Source of the DNA: Photobacterium sanctipauli
GTDB lineage: Bacteria > Pseudomonadota > Gammaproteobacteria > Enterobacterales > Vibrionaceae
DNA: 64,000 nucleotides
Direction: 5' to 3'
Assembly: GCF_003026495.1 (NCBI RefSeq)
Contig: NZ_PYMA01000001.1
Coordinates: 434,001 to 498,000 of the forward strand
The position numbers and the translations under genes were made by a program. Position 1 is the first letter of the stretch, and each line of letters begins with the position of its first letter. Below are positions 34,555 through 43,994 of the stretch, one piece after another. The notes beneath the pieces were generated by a model. It made no database searches, was not told where the DNA came from, and saw only the letters and a program-made list of their open reading frames with translations.

Positions 34555-36438
34555 ATGAAAAAAATAATTCCTCTTTCAAGTATCTTCTTGATCCCTTTAG
34601 CCAATGCGCAACAACCTATTGAAGTAGACGATGTTATCGTCACTACGGCAACCGCTAGCCAAAGCGCCACGGTTGCAATGGCACCCGCAACAGTTAGCGT
34701 GATCGACCCTGAGCAAGCCGACCAACTTCAACTCTCACAAGATTTAGGTGATGTATTGGTTGGCACCCCAGGGGTAACCGTCACATCGAACGCCAATGGT
34801 ACACGTGGTGTCGCCATACGCGGCCTTAATAGTGGCTACACGCAGGTACTAATGAATGGTTACCGCAACTACAGCAGTGAAGCGATGTTCCGTGGTAATG
34901 ATAGCGGGTTAAGCTTTATTCCAACCATCGCCATGGAGAGTGTTGAGGTTATACGCGGCCCAATGTCATCGCTATACGGTGCCGATGCAATGGGCGGCGT
35001 AGTCAGCGTTACCACCAGAAAAAACAGCGGTGTTACAGAAGGTGCCATCAGTGTCGAAGGCCAATATAACGCCGAAGATGAAGGCGGAAATGGCCAGCAG
35101 ATCGGCGTATATTTCTCTACCCCATTTACCGATCAGCTAAGCTGGACCGTTTTTGGCAACTACTTGCATGTTGACCAAACCTTCTATGACCAAGCCCCTG
35201 AGTTTACCAAGCTCCGTGAACGTGATAATTACAATATTTTCAACCAGCTGGATTATCAAGTTAATGATCGAAACACGCTTGGTTTAGAGCTTCAAGTGTC
35301 CCGCGAAGATCAAAAAGGTGACCGAGTATTCAACAGCCGAGAATTCGAACAGCAACGAGAGACACAAAAACTCAGCGCAAGGCATCAACTCGATTTAGAT
35401 AACGGCTTTGTTAAAACGAATGTCTTTTACGATGACTACGATATTCAATACATAGACAACCCGAACTCCGATATAGCCGAAAAGACATACGGTATTGATT
35501 CACAAGCATCACTTGATGTCGGCGAGCACACGGTATCGTTTGGGTTTGATGCAAGAAATACTGAGCTAACGGGGGCTGCCCGTTTCTTTGAGAACCAAAA
35601 TCTGGACCGTACTCAATGGGGCGCATTTACAGAGGCGAACCTTAGCTTAACCGATGCAACGGTGCTGACACTGAGTGGACGTTATGACGACGATGAAATC
35701 TACGGCAGCGAGTTCACCTACCGCGCCTATGTTGCCAGTGAAGTGAATGATCAATGGACATTAAAAGGCGGCCACAGCACAGCATTCAAGGCACCGCAAA
35801 TGGTACAGACCTTCGATGATTATTCAGCGCCTGTTGCAGGCGGAGGAACCATCTACGGTAATTCCGACCTCAAGGCCGAAACCGGAGACTTTACCGAGTT
35901 AGGTGCTTATTTCAATCATGGCGATACTTCAGCAAACCTCACTGTATTTTACAATGAAATCGACAACCTGATCCAAAATGAGTCTATAGGCGGCAACGAC
36001 TTCCGCTATGGCAATATTGGCAGCGCCACCATCAAAGGCGCCGAGTTTGTTCTATCTCAAAACTTCGAGCAAGCTTTGCTTAACTTGTCTTACACCTACT
36101 TGGATGCCATTGATAACGATACTGACGAAGTACTCCGAGGAACGTCGAAGCATCAAGCAACGGCAGATGTAACATGGTTTGCAACCAGCGAACTCGATAT
36201 CTTCGCCCGCGCCCACTACCGAGGTGAACACGTGGGTGAGCTTGGCCGAGACCTAACGCCTAACGATGCTTACACGACTATCGACGCAGGCCTACGCTAC
36301 AGCGTAAACCCTGCAACCTATATCAAGTTTGGGGTGAACAACATTACCAACGAAGATATTTCGGATCCAAATACCCCGGCCTATTCAGAGGTTATCAGAG
36401 GTACAACCTACTACGCTGGCTTAGTGTATGACTTCTAA
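34555..36438 (+). CDS. TonB-dependent outer membrane receptor
   Basis: This 627-residue protein has a signal peptide (cleavage after LANA), a TonB box (DDVIVTTA), a plug domain (about 45-150; GTRGVAIRGLNSGYTQVLMNG and MESVEVIRGPMSSLYGADAMGGVV) and a 22-strand barrel that ends in the aromatic YAGLVYDF. The size and plug resemble CirA/colicin I-type catecholate siderophore receptors. The Fur box 25 bp upstream supports iron-regulated uptake. The ligand cannot be named. The AbgT-like transporter follows within 10 bp and may share the transcript. Confidence 0.9.
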   Translation: MKKIIPLSSIFLIPLANAQQPIEVDDVIVTTATASQSATVAMAPATVSVIDPEQADQLQLSQDLGDVLVGTPGVTVTSNANGTRGVAIRGLNSGYTQVLMNGYRNYSSEAMFRGNDSGLSFIPTIAMESVEVIRGPMSSLYGADAMGGVVSVTTRKNSGVTEGAISVEGQYNAEDEGGNGQQIGVYFSTPFTDQLSWTVFGNYLHVDQTFYDQAPEFTKLRERDNYNIFNQLDYQVNDRNTLGLELQVSREDQKGDRVFNSREFEQQRETQKLSARHQLDLDNGFVKTNVFYDDYDIQYIDNPNSDIAEKTYGIDSQASLDVGEHTVSFGFDARNTELTGAARFFENQNLDRTQWGAFTEANLSLTDATVLTLSGRYDDDEIYGSEFTYRAYVASEVNDQWTLKGGHSTAFKAPQMVQTFDDYSAPVAGGGTIYGNSDLKAETGDFTELGAYFNHGDTSANLTVFYNEIDNLIQNESIGGNDFRYGNIGSATIKGAEFVLSQNFEQALLNLSYTYLDAIDNDTDEVLRGTSKHQATADVTWFATSELDIFARAHYRGEHVGELGRDLTPNDAYTTIDAGLRYSVNPATYIKFGVNNITNEDISDPNTPAYSEVIRGTTYYAGLVYDF

Positions 36439-36448
36439 GGCACACACC

Positions 36449-37939
36449 ATGCCAAACAAGTGTGGGCAATCGTGCTTTGACAAGATTGAACGTTGGGGCA
36501 ACAAGTTGCCCCACCCAGTTTCATTGTTCGTTTTGCTCACCTTTTTTGTCATGTTCCTCTCCTGCATAGGCCACTATGCAGGGTGGAGCTACCAACTCCC
36601 CGGCCAAGAGCTTCAATTTGTTCAAAACCTCCTCTCTCCTAGCGCGATTCGCCAATGGCTAGGAGGCGCAGTTTATGAATTCATTCGCTTCCCACCGCTC
36701 GGGATCATTGTTGTTGCCATGGTTGGTATCGGCCTTGCCGACTCCTCAGGGCTCATTAGCTATAGCGTCCAACGCGCGGTAAAGCAGGCTGGTACGTGGC
36801 AGCTCACCGCCACTATTTTACTGCTCGGTGTGCTATCGAATGTAATAGGTTCGGTTGGCTATATTGTTCTCATCCCGTTAGCCTGCCGTACATACCAAGC
36901 TGCCGGCAGGCCACCATTAGCAGGCCTGGCTACGGCATTCGCGGGTGTGGCGGGCGGTACTCACGCAACCGTATTCATGACAACCTATGATGTTGTTATT
37001 GCGGGTATCAGCACTTCGGCTGCAAGCTTAATTTCGCCCGACATTGTGGTCAGCCCCCTTGCTAACTATTACTTCCTCGCTTCCAGCGTCTTTTTGTTAA
37101 TTGCTGTCGGCTCTGTGGTCTCGATAAAGTTTGTAGAGCCAAGGCTTAGCAAGCATTACGTCCAACAAAAAAGCGATGAGGTGTCACCCAACAGAAAAAA
37201 CGATCGCGCCCTTTTCTGGTCGACTTTCGTTTTCTTGGGGACACTAGCAGCAATTCTTATCGCAGCCATCCACCCTGACGGTTGGCTGAGACCGGAAGAA
37301 GGCACCCTGTTTGCCCATAGTGAAATTGTAAAGGGGTTGCCCATTCTCGTTTCCATCACCTTCGGGTTAAGCGGCCTGACTTTTGGTTGGCTATCGGGAG
37401 CATTTAGCAGTGAGAAGGACATTATTGAGGCCTGTCAGAAAAGCCTAAGTCAACTAGGCCTATTCCTACTACTGATCTTTTTCGCATCCCAGCTCATTTA
37501 TATGTTTAAGCTAAGCCAAATATCTGGCTATCTCGCCGTCAATTTTGGAAATTTGGTATCAAGCTTTGCCGTCAGCCCCATACTACTGGTCATTGCGGTG
37601 ATTACCATTAGCGCCATTTTAAACATATTCATGGGATCACCCGTTGTACAATGGAGCATGATGGCCCCAGTATTTATTCCTACCATGTTAATGGCCGGGA
37701 TCCCTATTGAGCTCACTCAGGTTGCTTTTCGTATTGGTGATTCGGTTACCAATATTATCAGCCCGCTGTTTGGCTATTTAGGCATCATATTAGCCACAGC
37801 GCAGCAATATAGTTCAAAGGCTAAAATCGGTACCCTAGTATCGATGATGTTACCTTTCAGCCTCTCCTTCCTAGTCATGTGGAGTAGCTTCCTATTGCTA
37901 TGGGTATTTTACTTCGAGCTTCCTTTGGGAATTCAGTAG
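36449..37939 (+). CDS. AbgT-family transporter
   Basis: This 496-residue inner membrane protein has about eleven to thirteen helices and belongs to the AbgT family. It begins with FDKIERWGNKLPHPVSLFVLLTFFV. AbgT members carry p-aminobenzoyl-glutamate or, in other bacteria, export sulfonamides. The ATG at 36449 has AAGG upstream and gives the usual N-terminus. A start at 36428 would overlap the receptor gene. Co-transcription with a Fur-controlled receptor is unusual for this family and may point to a different substrate. A 16-bp perfect hairpin follows the stop. Confidence 0.8.
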   Translation: MPNKCGQSCFDKIERWGNKLPHPVSLFVLLTFFVMFLSCIGHYAGWSYQLPGQELQFVQNLLSPSAIRQWLGGAVYEFIRFPPLGIIVVAMVGIGLADSSGLISYSVQRAVKQAGTWQLTATILLLGVLSNVIGSVGYIVLIPLACRTYQAAGRPPLAGLATAFAGVAGGTHATVFMTTYDVVIAGISTSAASLISPDIVVSPLANYYFLASSVFLLIAVGSVVSIKFVEPRLSKHYVQQKSDEVSPNRKNDRALFWSTFVFLGTLAAILIAAIHPDGWLRPEEGTLFAHSEIVKGLPILVSITFGLSGLTFGWLSGAFSSEKDIIEACQKSLSQLGLFLLLIFFASQLIYMFKLSQISGYLAVNFGNLVSSFAVSPILLVIAVITISAILNIFMGSPVVQWSMMAPVFIPTMLMAGIPIELTQVAFRIGDSVTNIISPLFGYLGIILATAQQYSSKAKIGTLVSMMLPFSLSFLVMWSSFLLLWVFYFELPLGIQ

Positions 37940-37952
37940 CCATCAATGAATA

Positions 37953-37988
37953 AAATCACCTTGTAGGAAAAATCCTACAAGGTGATTT
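37953..37988. terminator. Long perfect hairpin after the AbgT-like gene
   Basis: A perfect 16-bp inverted repeat (AAATCACCTTGTAGGA and its complement) with an AAAA loop lies 13 bp after the stop codon. The outer A/T pairs give short T runs on both sides. Confidence 0.8.
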
Positions 37989-38083
37989 ATTGCACTAGAC
38001 TGTATTATAGTTGCCACCCAAACACCCCTTGATATCAATCAACCCTAAGCTCATTGGCACAATACACAGGCGATATTCCATTC

Positions 38084-40891
38084 ATGATTCGACTTATCTT
38101 GCTTGTGCTCACGCTATGTGGCCCATCGCTTTTTACTCTGCCCGCGAGCGCTGAAAACTCAGCGATTAACCAATCGACGAATACCGACGAAAATACACTG
38201 AGGTACACGGTTGGCAATCACCTCTACCCGGCCATTTTTCTCGATAAAGCCACGCTAGCACCATCAGGGTATGTTGTTGATCTATTTAAGTTGATCGAGT
38301 CGCAAACGGGCTTAAGGTTTGAGTACATCCCGCTGGCTGATGGGGGCTCAGAAGCAAGTATGTTTGCTAATAAAGAAATTGATATCATACCTTTTGAGAA
38401 CCCAAGAAAAGCCCGCCAGAACTTTGGTTCAGGGCTTTCAACCATTCCCTACAATTCACAGCGTTTTTTATTAATTGAGCTGAATAATGTAGCAATGAAA
38501 ATTGGTATCGTTGCCCGAACTCAAAGGGCCAAAACATACCTAGGCGATTTCATTGCGCCATACCAACAACCTGTTTTCTACAATTCAATCGAATCCCTTG
38601 AAGCTGATTTAAAAGCCAATAAACTTGACGGTATCTTTTTATCAGAAGAACTTATTACCCCAGAATTTCTAATCGCCAACCACCAAAATATTACCCTCAG
38701 CAACGCCCGAAGCATCACAACGCTAACATCAGCAATGCTGTTTCAAGAAGAGCATATTGCTCAATACCTGAAAGTTAACCACTTCTTAACCCAGCTAGAT
38801 AGCAACACGGTGACAAACCTAGCGAAAAAATACAGCCGTTCTGAAATAAACATTGGCTACCAACCGAAAACAATGGCAATCATTTTATTTATCAGCCTAC
38901 TCATTTCACTGGCTGTATGGTTGATATACCAGAAAAAACATCGTTCTCTCGAAGGCGCACTGTCAAACGAGCGAGCAAGAAAGCGCAAGGCTGATCTGGC
39001 GGTTGATTGGTTCTCATCTTTACTAGAAGGGCTCCCTGTAGGCATGCTGCTTACAGATAAAAACGGTAATGAGCTCATTAGCAATAAGCTATTTCGCAAC
39101 AAATACAACCAATATCCGCTTCCTAACTTAGACAACTTGGCTAGCAAAGGGGTTTGGTCACCTGAAGATCAATCGGTGCACTTCAATTTTTACAAAACGG
39201 ATATTCTCCACCCGGAATCAAAGGAACTTTGCCACCTGATTTTATGGGATGATGTGCCTCAGCTCGAAAAGCAAAAATCTGAACTCGCCTCTGCCCACCG
39301 TGTGGCAACTGATGCACTAGCAGCCCGTGCGCGATTTACTGCAATGATTTCTCACGAGCTAAAAACGCCAATTTCTGGCATGCAAGGATCGCTGGAACTA
39401 CTGCATAGAAAAATTCATCTGGAGCCGGAAAATCAAGTTTTAATTGAGAGTGTCATCCAATCGGCTGAACAACTAGAGCGCCAACTAAGCGAGATTTTGG
39501 ACTTCTCTAAAGCTGATTCAGGCACGATGACGCTAGATAACGCCCCATGCAACTTAGTGCTCGAGCTCGATCAGACATTGAGGCTCTACCACTCGGCGTG
39601 TGCCGAAAAAGGCTTGCAATTCCAGTTAGATTGGCAGCCAACTGAATACATTTTAGCTAACACTGATATTGATAAAATTAAGCAAGTACTGGCTAATTTG
39701 CTGTCAAATGCCATCAAATTTACCCACTGTGAGAGGATCTCAGTCGCTATATCGCTGACGAAAGACGTGTTCCAGCTAAAGGTAAAAGACAGTGGTATCG
39801 GCATGACACCAGAACAACTGGTACAAATCTATACCCCATATATGCAGGCAGATAGTTCAATATCCCGTCAATTTGGTGGCACCGGGTTAGGCATGTCGAT
39901 CGTTAAAAGTATCGTCGAATTGTTTAACGGAGAGATAGCGATTCAGTCGGAGTCAGGTATCGGCACCGAGATAACGGTCCGACTCCCTATAGCCACCTCA
40001 CCATTCAGCATTAACGAGCCCGTCGGTATTCACTTTACATCGTTAATTGCGCAGCAATGGTTAGTATGCTGGAAGGTGAAAACCACTGATAATATTCCCC
40101 TGCCCACCGCACAGCTCGATAGCGATGAAGAATGTTACCCCAGTTTGATATTGGAGCGGCTCGGCCAGAACAGCCTAGTTCTTGATAAGCATGACTTCTT
40201 TCCCCCGCTCCAGGGCCATATTCTCGTGGCAGAAGACAATGACATAATACGCACAGTGATCAAGCGGCAGCTAGAGGCTTTAGGATTGAGCTTTGTCATT
40301 TTACCCAACGGGTCCGATGCCTATGAACAATTTGAAAGCCAACCCGATGATTTTCAGCTCATATTAACCGACTGCCACATGCCTCGACTGTCAGGCTATG
40401 AGCTCTGCAGTCAAGTACGCCATCGCGCCCCAGAGCTCCCGATCATTGGCTACACCGCCTATGCAACGGAAGCATCACATACCAAGGCCAAAGTGGCAGG
40501 GATGAATGAGCTACTTATAAAGCCATATAGCCTAACGCAGCTTTACCAAACGTTATCAAAATACCTCCCGCAATCGAATCATACCGAAAGCCCGGTGGCA
40601 TGGTTGGATAAAATAAGCGCGGCAGAAAAAAATGAGTTGCTACCTGTTGTTGTTGAATCCTACCTCAAAGACATCAGTTACCTTCAAGCGCCAGACAAGA
40701 GGCTAAAGCAGCAGTTACATCGAATAAAAGGTTCAGCCAACATTCTCAAGCTAGATACGCTCGCATCAGCAATTTGCCAATTAGAAAAAATGGATGCCGT
40801 CCCCCAGAAGGAACTCGATAAAGTGATTAAGCAATTAGCGCTGATTATCGAGCAAGGGCAAGCATTTTTAGATAAAGAAAAGCGAAAATAA
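38084..40891 (+). CDS. EvgS/VieS-type hybrid sensor histidine kinase
   Basis: This 935-residue protein has a signal peptide (MIRLILLVLTLCGPSLF...), one periplasmic SBP_bac_3-like sensor (about 30-255), a membrane helix at about 264-282, and a linker. HisKA carries H424 (MISHELKTPISG), followed by HATPase (N box LANLLSNAIKF, G box GGTGLGMSIVK), a receiver with D763 (TDCHMPRLSG) and a C-terminal HPt with H879 (LHRIKGSAN). All four phosphorelay sites are intact. The stop is 1 bp before the regulator's ATG. Sensor kinases of this class (BvgS, EvgS, VieS, RocS1) control virulence, acid stress or biofilm genes. The ligand is unknown. Confidence 0.9.
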   Translation: MIRLILLVLTLCGPSLFTLPASAENSAINQSTNTDENTLRYTVGNHLYPAIFLDKATLAPSGYVVDLFKLIESQTGLRFEYIPLADGGSEASMFANKEIDIIPFENPRKARQNFGSGLSTIPYNSQRFLLIELNNVAMKIGIVARTQRAKTYLGDFIAPYQQPVFYNSIESLEADLKANKLDGIFLSEELITPEFLIANHQNITLSNARSITTLTSAMLFQEEHIAQYLKVNHFLTQLDSNTVTNLAKKYSRSEINIGYQPKTMAIILFISLLISLAVWLIYQKKHRSLEGALSNERARKRKADLAVDWFSSLLEGLPVGMLLTDKNGNELISNKLFRNKYNQYPLPNLDNLASKGVWSPEDQSVHFNFYKTDILHPESKELCHLILWDDVPQLEKQKSELASAHRVATDALAARARFTAMISHELKTPISGMQGSLELLHRKIHLEPENQVLIESVIQSAEQLERQLSEILDFSKADSGTMTLDNAPCNLVLELDQTLRLYHSACAEKGLQFQLDWQPTEYILANTDIDKIKQVLANLLSNAIKFTHCERISVAISLTKDVFQLKVKDSGIGMTPEQLVQIYTPYMQADSSISRQFGGTGLGMSIVKSIVELFNGEIAIQSESGIGTEITVRLPIATSPFSINEPVGIHFTSLIAQQWLVCWKVKTTDNIPLPTAQLDSDEECYPSLILERLGQNSLVLDKHDFFPPLQGHILVAEDNDIIRTVIKRQLEALGLSFVILPNGSDAYEQFESQPDDFQLILTDCHMPRLSGYELCSQVRHRAPELPIIGYTAYATEASHTKAKVAGMNELLIKPYSLTQLYQTLSKYLPQSNHTESPVAWLDKISAAEKNELLPVVVESYLKDISYLQAPDKRLKQQLHRIKGSANILKLDTLASAICQLEKMDAVPQKELDKVIKQLALIIEQGQAFLDKEKRK

Positions 40892-40892
40892 T

Positions 40893-42680
40893 ATGAAAAC
40901 CTTGATTGTAGAAGATGACCTGATTCAAGCATCAAAGCTAAAAATCGACCTAAGAGAGCTTGGAGTAAGCCAAATAGCGATTGCCTCAACCTATGCGGGA
41001 GCATTAGAGCTTAGCCAACAAAGTCGGTTCGATATCATTTTCTGCGATATTAACCTGCCTGATTCAGATGGTATTCACCTTCTCGCTCAACTATCGCCAC
41101 TCTGCGGTCAAGCACATATTGTTATTCTTAGTGGCTGCGACAATGCTGTTTTATCCCTTACCGAGAAAGTGGCGCAAGTATTAGGGTTCAAATCAGTACA
41201 CCGAATTGACAAGCCATATGATAACGCACAATTGTCATCCCTTTTATCTAGCCTAAACCAAGCTAAACTGATGACAAAAGCCGACAATAATAAGAAATGG
41301 CCGCAGCCAAGTATCACCCACTCCGACTTTATAACGGCTATTGAACAACAGCAGCTGGTTAACTTCTATCAACCACAAGTGAACACACGCACCGGGGAAA
41401 CTCTGGGGATCGAGGCGCTAGTTAGATGGATACATCCTGACGCGGGGCTTCTTTTACCCAACCAGTTTTTAGAGTTTGCATCGGATCAACATACCTCTGT
41501 GTCATTATTTAAAGCGGTACTGAAGTCTGCACTACGCGCGATGCAGCAACTCCCCAATAACCTACAGCTTTCTGTTAACCTCACCAGTCAAGATCTAGCT
41601 TACCCCTCGTTTTATGACGATATTGTCTTGATATGCGATAAATACGGATTCAACTACCAGCGCCTTACTCTCGAATTGAATGAGAAACAGCTTTACCTTT
41701 CAGAAAGCAGCGCGCTAGTGTGCCTTGCCCGATTCAAGTTAATTGGCGTCAAATTAGCCATTGATGATATAGGCTGCGGCTACTCGTCGCTATCCCGCTT
41801 AACCCAAATCCCGTTTGATGAAGTCAAAATCGATAAAAGTTTAGTGCAAGGGGTCAGCAAACACTCCCATCAGCAAGCGATCACCCAATTACTGATCAAT
41901 TTGTCTCAGCAACTCAACCTAAAATGCGTAGTTGAAGGTGTAGAAGATGAAGACGACTTACAATACCTGCAACATCAAGGTGCCAACCTATTTCAGGGCT
42001 ACCTAACAGGTAAACCCATGCCAACCGATGAACTGGCGGCCTATCTCAATACACCAATAAAACCGGTTAATCAGCCTGTGCATTCATGCCTTATCGTCGA
42101 CGACCACCCTATCGTATGCATTGCACTTAAGCAGGCATTTAACCAACATCCCGATGTTATCAGGGCAATAAGCGTAGAGACGGCCAACGAGGCAATGTCT
42201 GCAATACGTGCGGAGCACTTTAGCTTGCTCATCGTGGATATTAACTTGAAGTCAGAGAGTGGGTTTAGCCTCATAGAGCGAGCAAAGGAACAAGGCTTTC
42301 AAGGCAAAATCATTGCCATGTCGTCCAGTGAAAACCCAAGTTACCCCATGCTGTCCGACCACAAAGGAGCCGATGGTTTTATTAACAAAACCTTAGAAGT
42401 TGATCAAATAGTCCAAACAGCCATCAACTTATCTAAACAAACCGGGGAGCAGTCTAATACCAAATCGGCAGGGTCCCATTGCAACGATGATCCATTTAAA
42501 GCGTTGTCTCAACGCGAGCTAGAAGTATTGGATCACCTTATCAACGGACAAAACAACAAAAGTATTGCGGCTTTACTATCGATAAACGAGAAAACAGTAA
42601 GCACTTATAAAACGCGCATTCTGCAAAAGCTCAATGCCTCTTCCGTCATTGAGCTCAGCAAAAAATACAGTCTACGATAA
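40893..42680 (+). CDS. VieA-like REC-EAL-REC-LuxR response regulator
   Basis: This 595-residue protein joins receiver 1 (about 1-118; D52, K107), an EAL c-di-GMP phosphodiesterase (about 145-385), receiver 2 (about 397-510; D403/D404 pocket, D449, K499) and a LuxR/FixJ HTH (about 533-593). EAL residues for metal binding and catalysis are all present: E174 (EAL), N229, E261, D291-D292, K312, E348 and Q368. Loop 6 reads DDIGCG instead of DDFGTG. The layout equals a RocR-like REC-EAL fused to a RocA/EvgA-like REC-HTH, and resembles V. cholerae VieA. It should degrade c-di-GMP and bind DNA under control of the upstream kinase. Confidence 0.9.
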   Translation: MKTLIVEDDLIQASKLKIDLRELGVSQIAIASTYAGALELSQQSRFDIIFCDINLPDSDGIHLLAQLSPLCGQAHIVILSGCDNAVLSLTEKVAQVLGFKSVHRIDKPYDNAQLSSLLSSLNQAKLMTKADNNKKWPQPSITHSDFITAIEQQQLVNFYQPQVNTRTGETLGIEALVRWIHPDAGLLLPNQFLEFASDQHTSVSLFKAVLKSALRAMQQLPNNLQLSVNLTSQDLAYPSFYDDIVLICDKYGFNYQRLTLELNEKQLYLSESSALVCLARFKLIGVKLAIDDIGCGYSSLSRLTQIPFDEVKIDKSLVQGVSKHSHQQAITQLLINLSQQLNLKCVVEGVEDEDDLQYLQHQGANLFQGYLTGKPMPTDELAAYLNTPIKPVNQPVHSCLIVDDHPIVCIALKQAFNQHPDVIRAISVETANEAMSAIRAEHFSLLIVDINLKSESGFSLIERAKEQGFQGKIIAMSSSENPSYPMLSDHKGADGFINKTLEVDQIVQTAINLSKQTGEQSNTKSAGSHCNDDPFKALSQRELEVLDHLINGQNNKSIAALLSINEKTVSTYKTRILQKLNASSVIELSKKYSLR

Positions 42681-42682
42681 AT

Positions 42683-43336
42683 TCATGACACCATGATCTT
42701 CACACCGAGAATGGTAAACAAGCCACCAGTCAAATAATCAATAAAAGCGGAGACTTTTTGGTAGGCCTGTTTTGCCAGCGGATGGGAAAAGGAGTAAGCC
42801 AAGAACAGGTGCCAGATGAGGGTGATGGTCGCCATGATCACCATAATATTGAGCATCATCGCCACGCTAATGTCTTTGGGGACCGACACACTGAATAAGC
42901 TCACAATGAAAAAGCCCGTCTTCGGGTTGAGGATACTGGTGAGAAAGGCAGTGCAAGTAAGCTTTAACTTAGTTGGGGACGACTGGTAATCAAACTGCTC
43001 CCCTGCCTCAAGCAGATTACGTTGTTTCTGGGTTAGAGTACGTTGTTTTCGGGTACGGTACAGCTGACCAAGCCCAAGGTAAACCAGATAGCAACCACCA
43101 ACCACTTTCATCACGGTAAATAATTGCGGGTATAAAGTCAGCAACACCATTAAGCCCGAGGCACCAAAGAACGCCCAAAGCAAAATAGCCAGGCTTACGC
43201 CCAGTGCCGAATACCGCGCCAAACTTCTATCATGGTTCAGCGCAGTATTGATCGTTAACAAGACATTGGCCCCCGGCGTCATGACAGCCAAAACCCAAAT
43301 AACCACCACGTGCGCGATAACTACCCAGTAATCCAT
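42683..43336 (-). CDS. LysE/RhtB-family amino acid exporter
   Basis: This 217-residue membrane protein has six helices in the LysE fold. The first contains AVMTPGANVLLTINTAL and the central hydrophilic loop is TKLKLTCTAFLTSILNPKTGFFIVSLF. Family members export amino acids or homoserine lactones. The substrate is unknown. It is convergent with the VieA-like gene (stop codons 2 bp apart) and its relation to the methyltransferase behind it is loose (49 bp gap, same strand). Confidence 0.85.
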   Translation of the reverse strand: MDYWVVIAHVVVIWVLAVMTPGANVLLTINTALNHDRSLARYSALGVSLAILLWAFFGASGLMVLLTLYPQLFTVMKVVGGCYLVYLGLGQLYRTRKQRTLTQKQRNLLEAGEQFDYQSSPTKLKLTCTAFLTSILNPKTGFFIVSLFSVSVPKDISVAMMLNIMVIMATITLIWHLFLAYSFSHPLAKQAYQKVSAFIDYLTGGLFTILGVKIMVS

Positions 43337-43385
43337 TTCCTACCACACCCTATTCTTGTATGTTGCTATCACTTTTTTGATTAGC

Positions 43386-43994
43386 CTAACGGGTCAATAC
43401 TAGCCCTAAACGTCCTTTATCACGCTTACCATCGGGCTCGTTCACCATTACCCTTTTAACGAGAGTAAAACCCATTTCCTCGCAAGTCTTCACCAATTGC
43501 GCCATCGGTAAGGCATCGTAATAAAACTCAATGTCGAACATGTAATCGGTGAAAGCCGGAATATCCTCATCGCTTCCACCGCTCGACAAGATCACGACAC
43601 CTTGCTCTGGCAACGCCTTAAAGACCTGCTCCAGTATCGGGCGATGGTAATCTCTAGGTAAATGGAATAACGAGTCCCAAATCACAACGCCGTGATATTG
43701 TTCGGTAATTGAATACTCTTCCAGCTCACAATGGATCCACTGCTGATCCGGTAGTTTCTGCTTTGCCTGGGCTAATAGTTGCTGTGAACGGTCAACGCCC
43801 ACAATCTGGTGTCCAAGCTCAGAAAGCCAAGTCGCAATCGGGCTGCCATGCCCACAGCCTAGATCAAGAATGGAAGCCTTATTGGGTAGCCGCGAGGCAA
43901 AAAGCTCGAAGAGCGCGGCATCTTTTTCGGGTAATGTGTGCCGGGCTTGCTGCCACTGGGTGGCAATAGCATCATAGTTTGCTTTCAAGAACAT
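43386..43994 (-). CDS. Class I SAM-dependent methyltransferase
   Basis: This 202-residue protein has the Rossmann methyltransferase motif I (ILDLGCGHGSPIATWLSELGH), motif II (IVGVDRSQQLL) and the later VVIWDSLFHLPRDYHRPILEQVFKAL block. The substrate cannot be told. It overlaps the SDR gene by 1 bp and so is co-translated with it. Confidence 0.85.
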   Translation of the reverse strand: MFLKANYDAIATQWQQARHTLPEKDAALFELFASRLPNKASILDLGCGHGSPIATWLSELGHQIVGVDRSQQLLAQAKQKLPDQQWIHCELEEYSITEQYHGVVIWDSLFHLPRDYHRPILEQVFKALPEQGVVILSSGGSDEDIPAFTDYMFDIEFYYDALPMAQLVKTCEEMGFTLVKRVMVNEPDGKRDKGRLGLVLTR

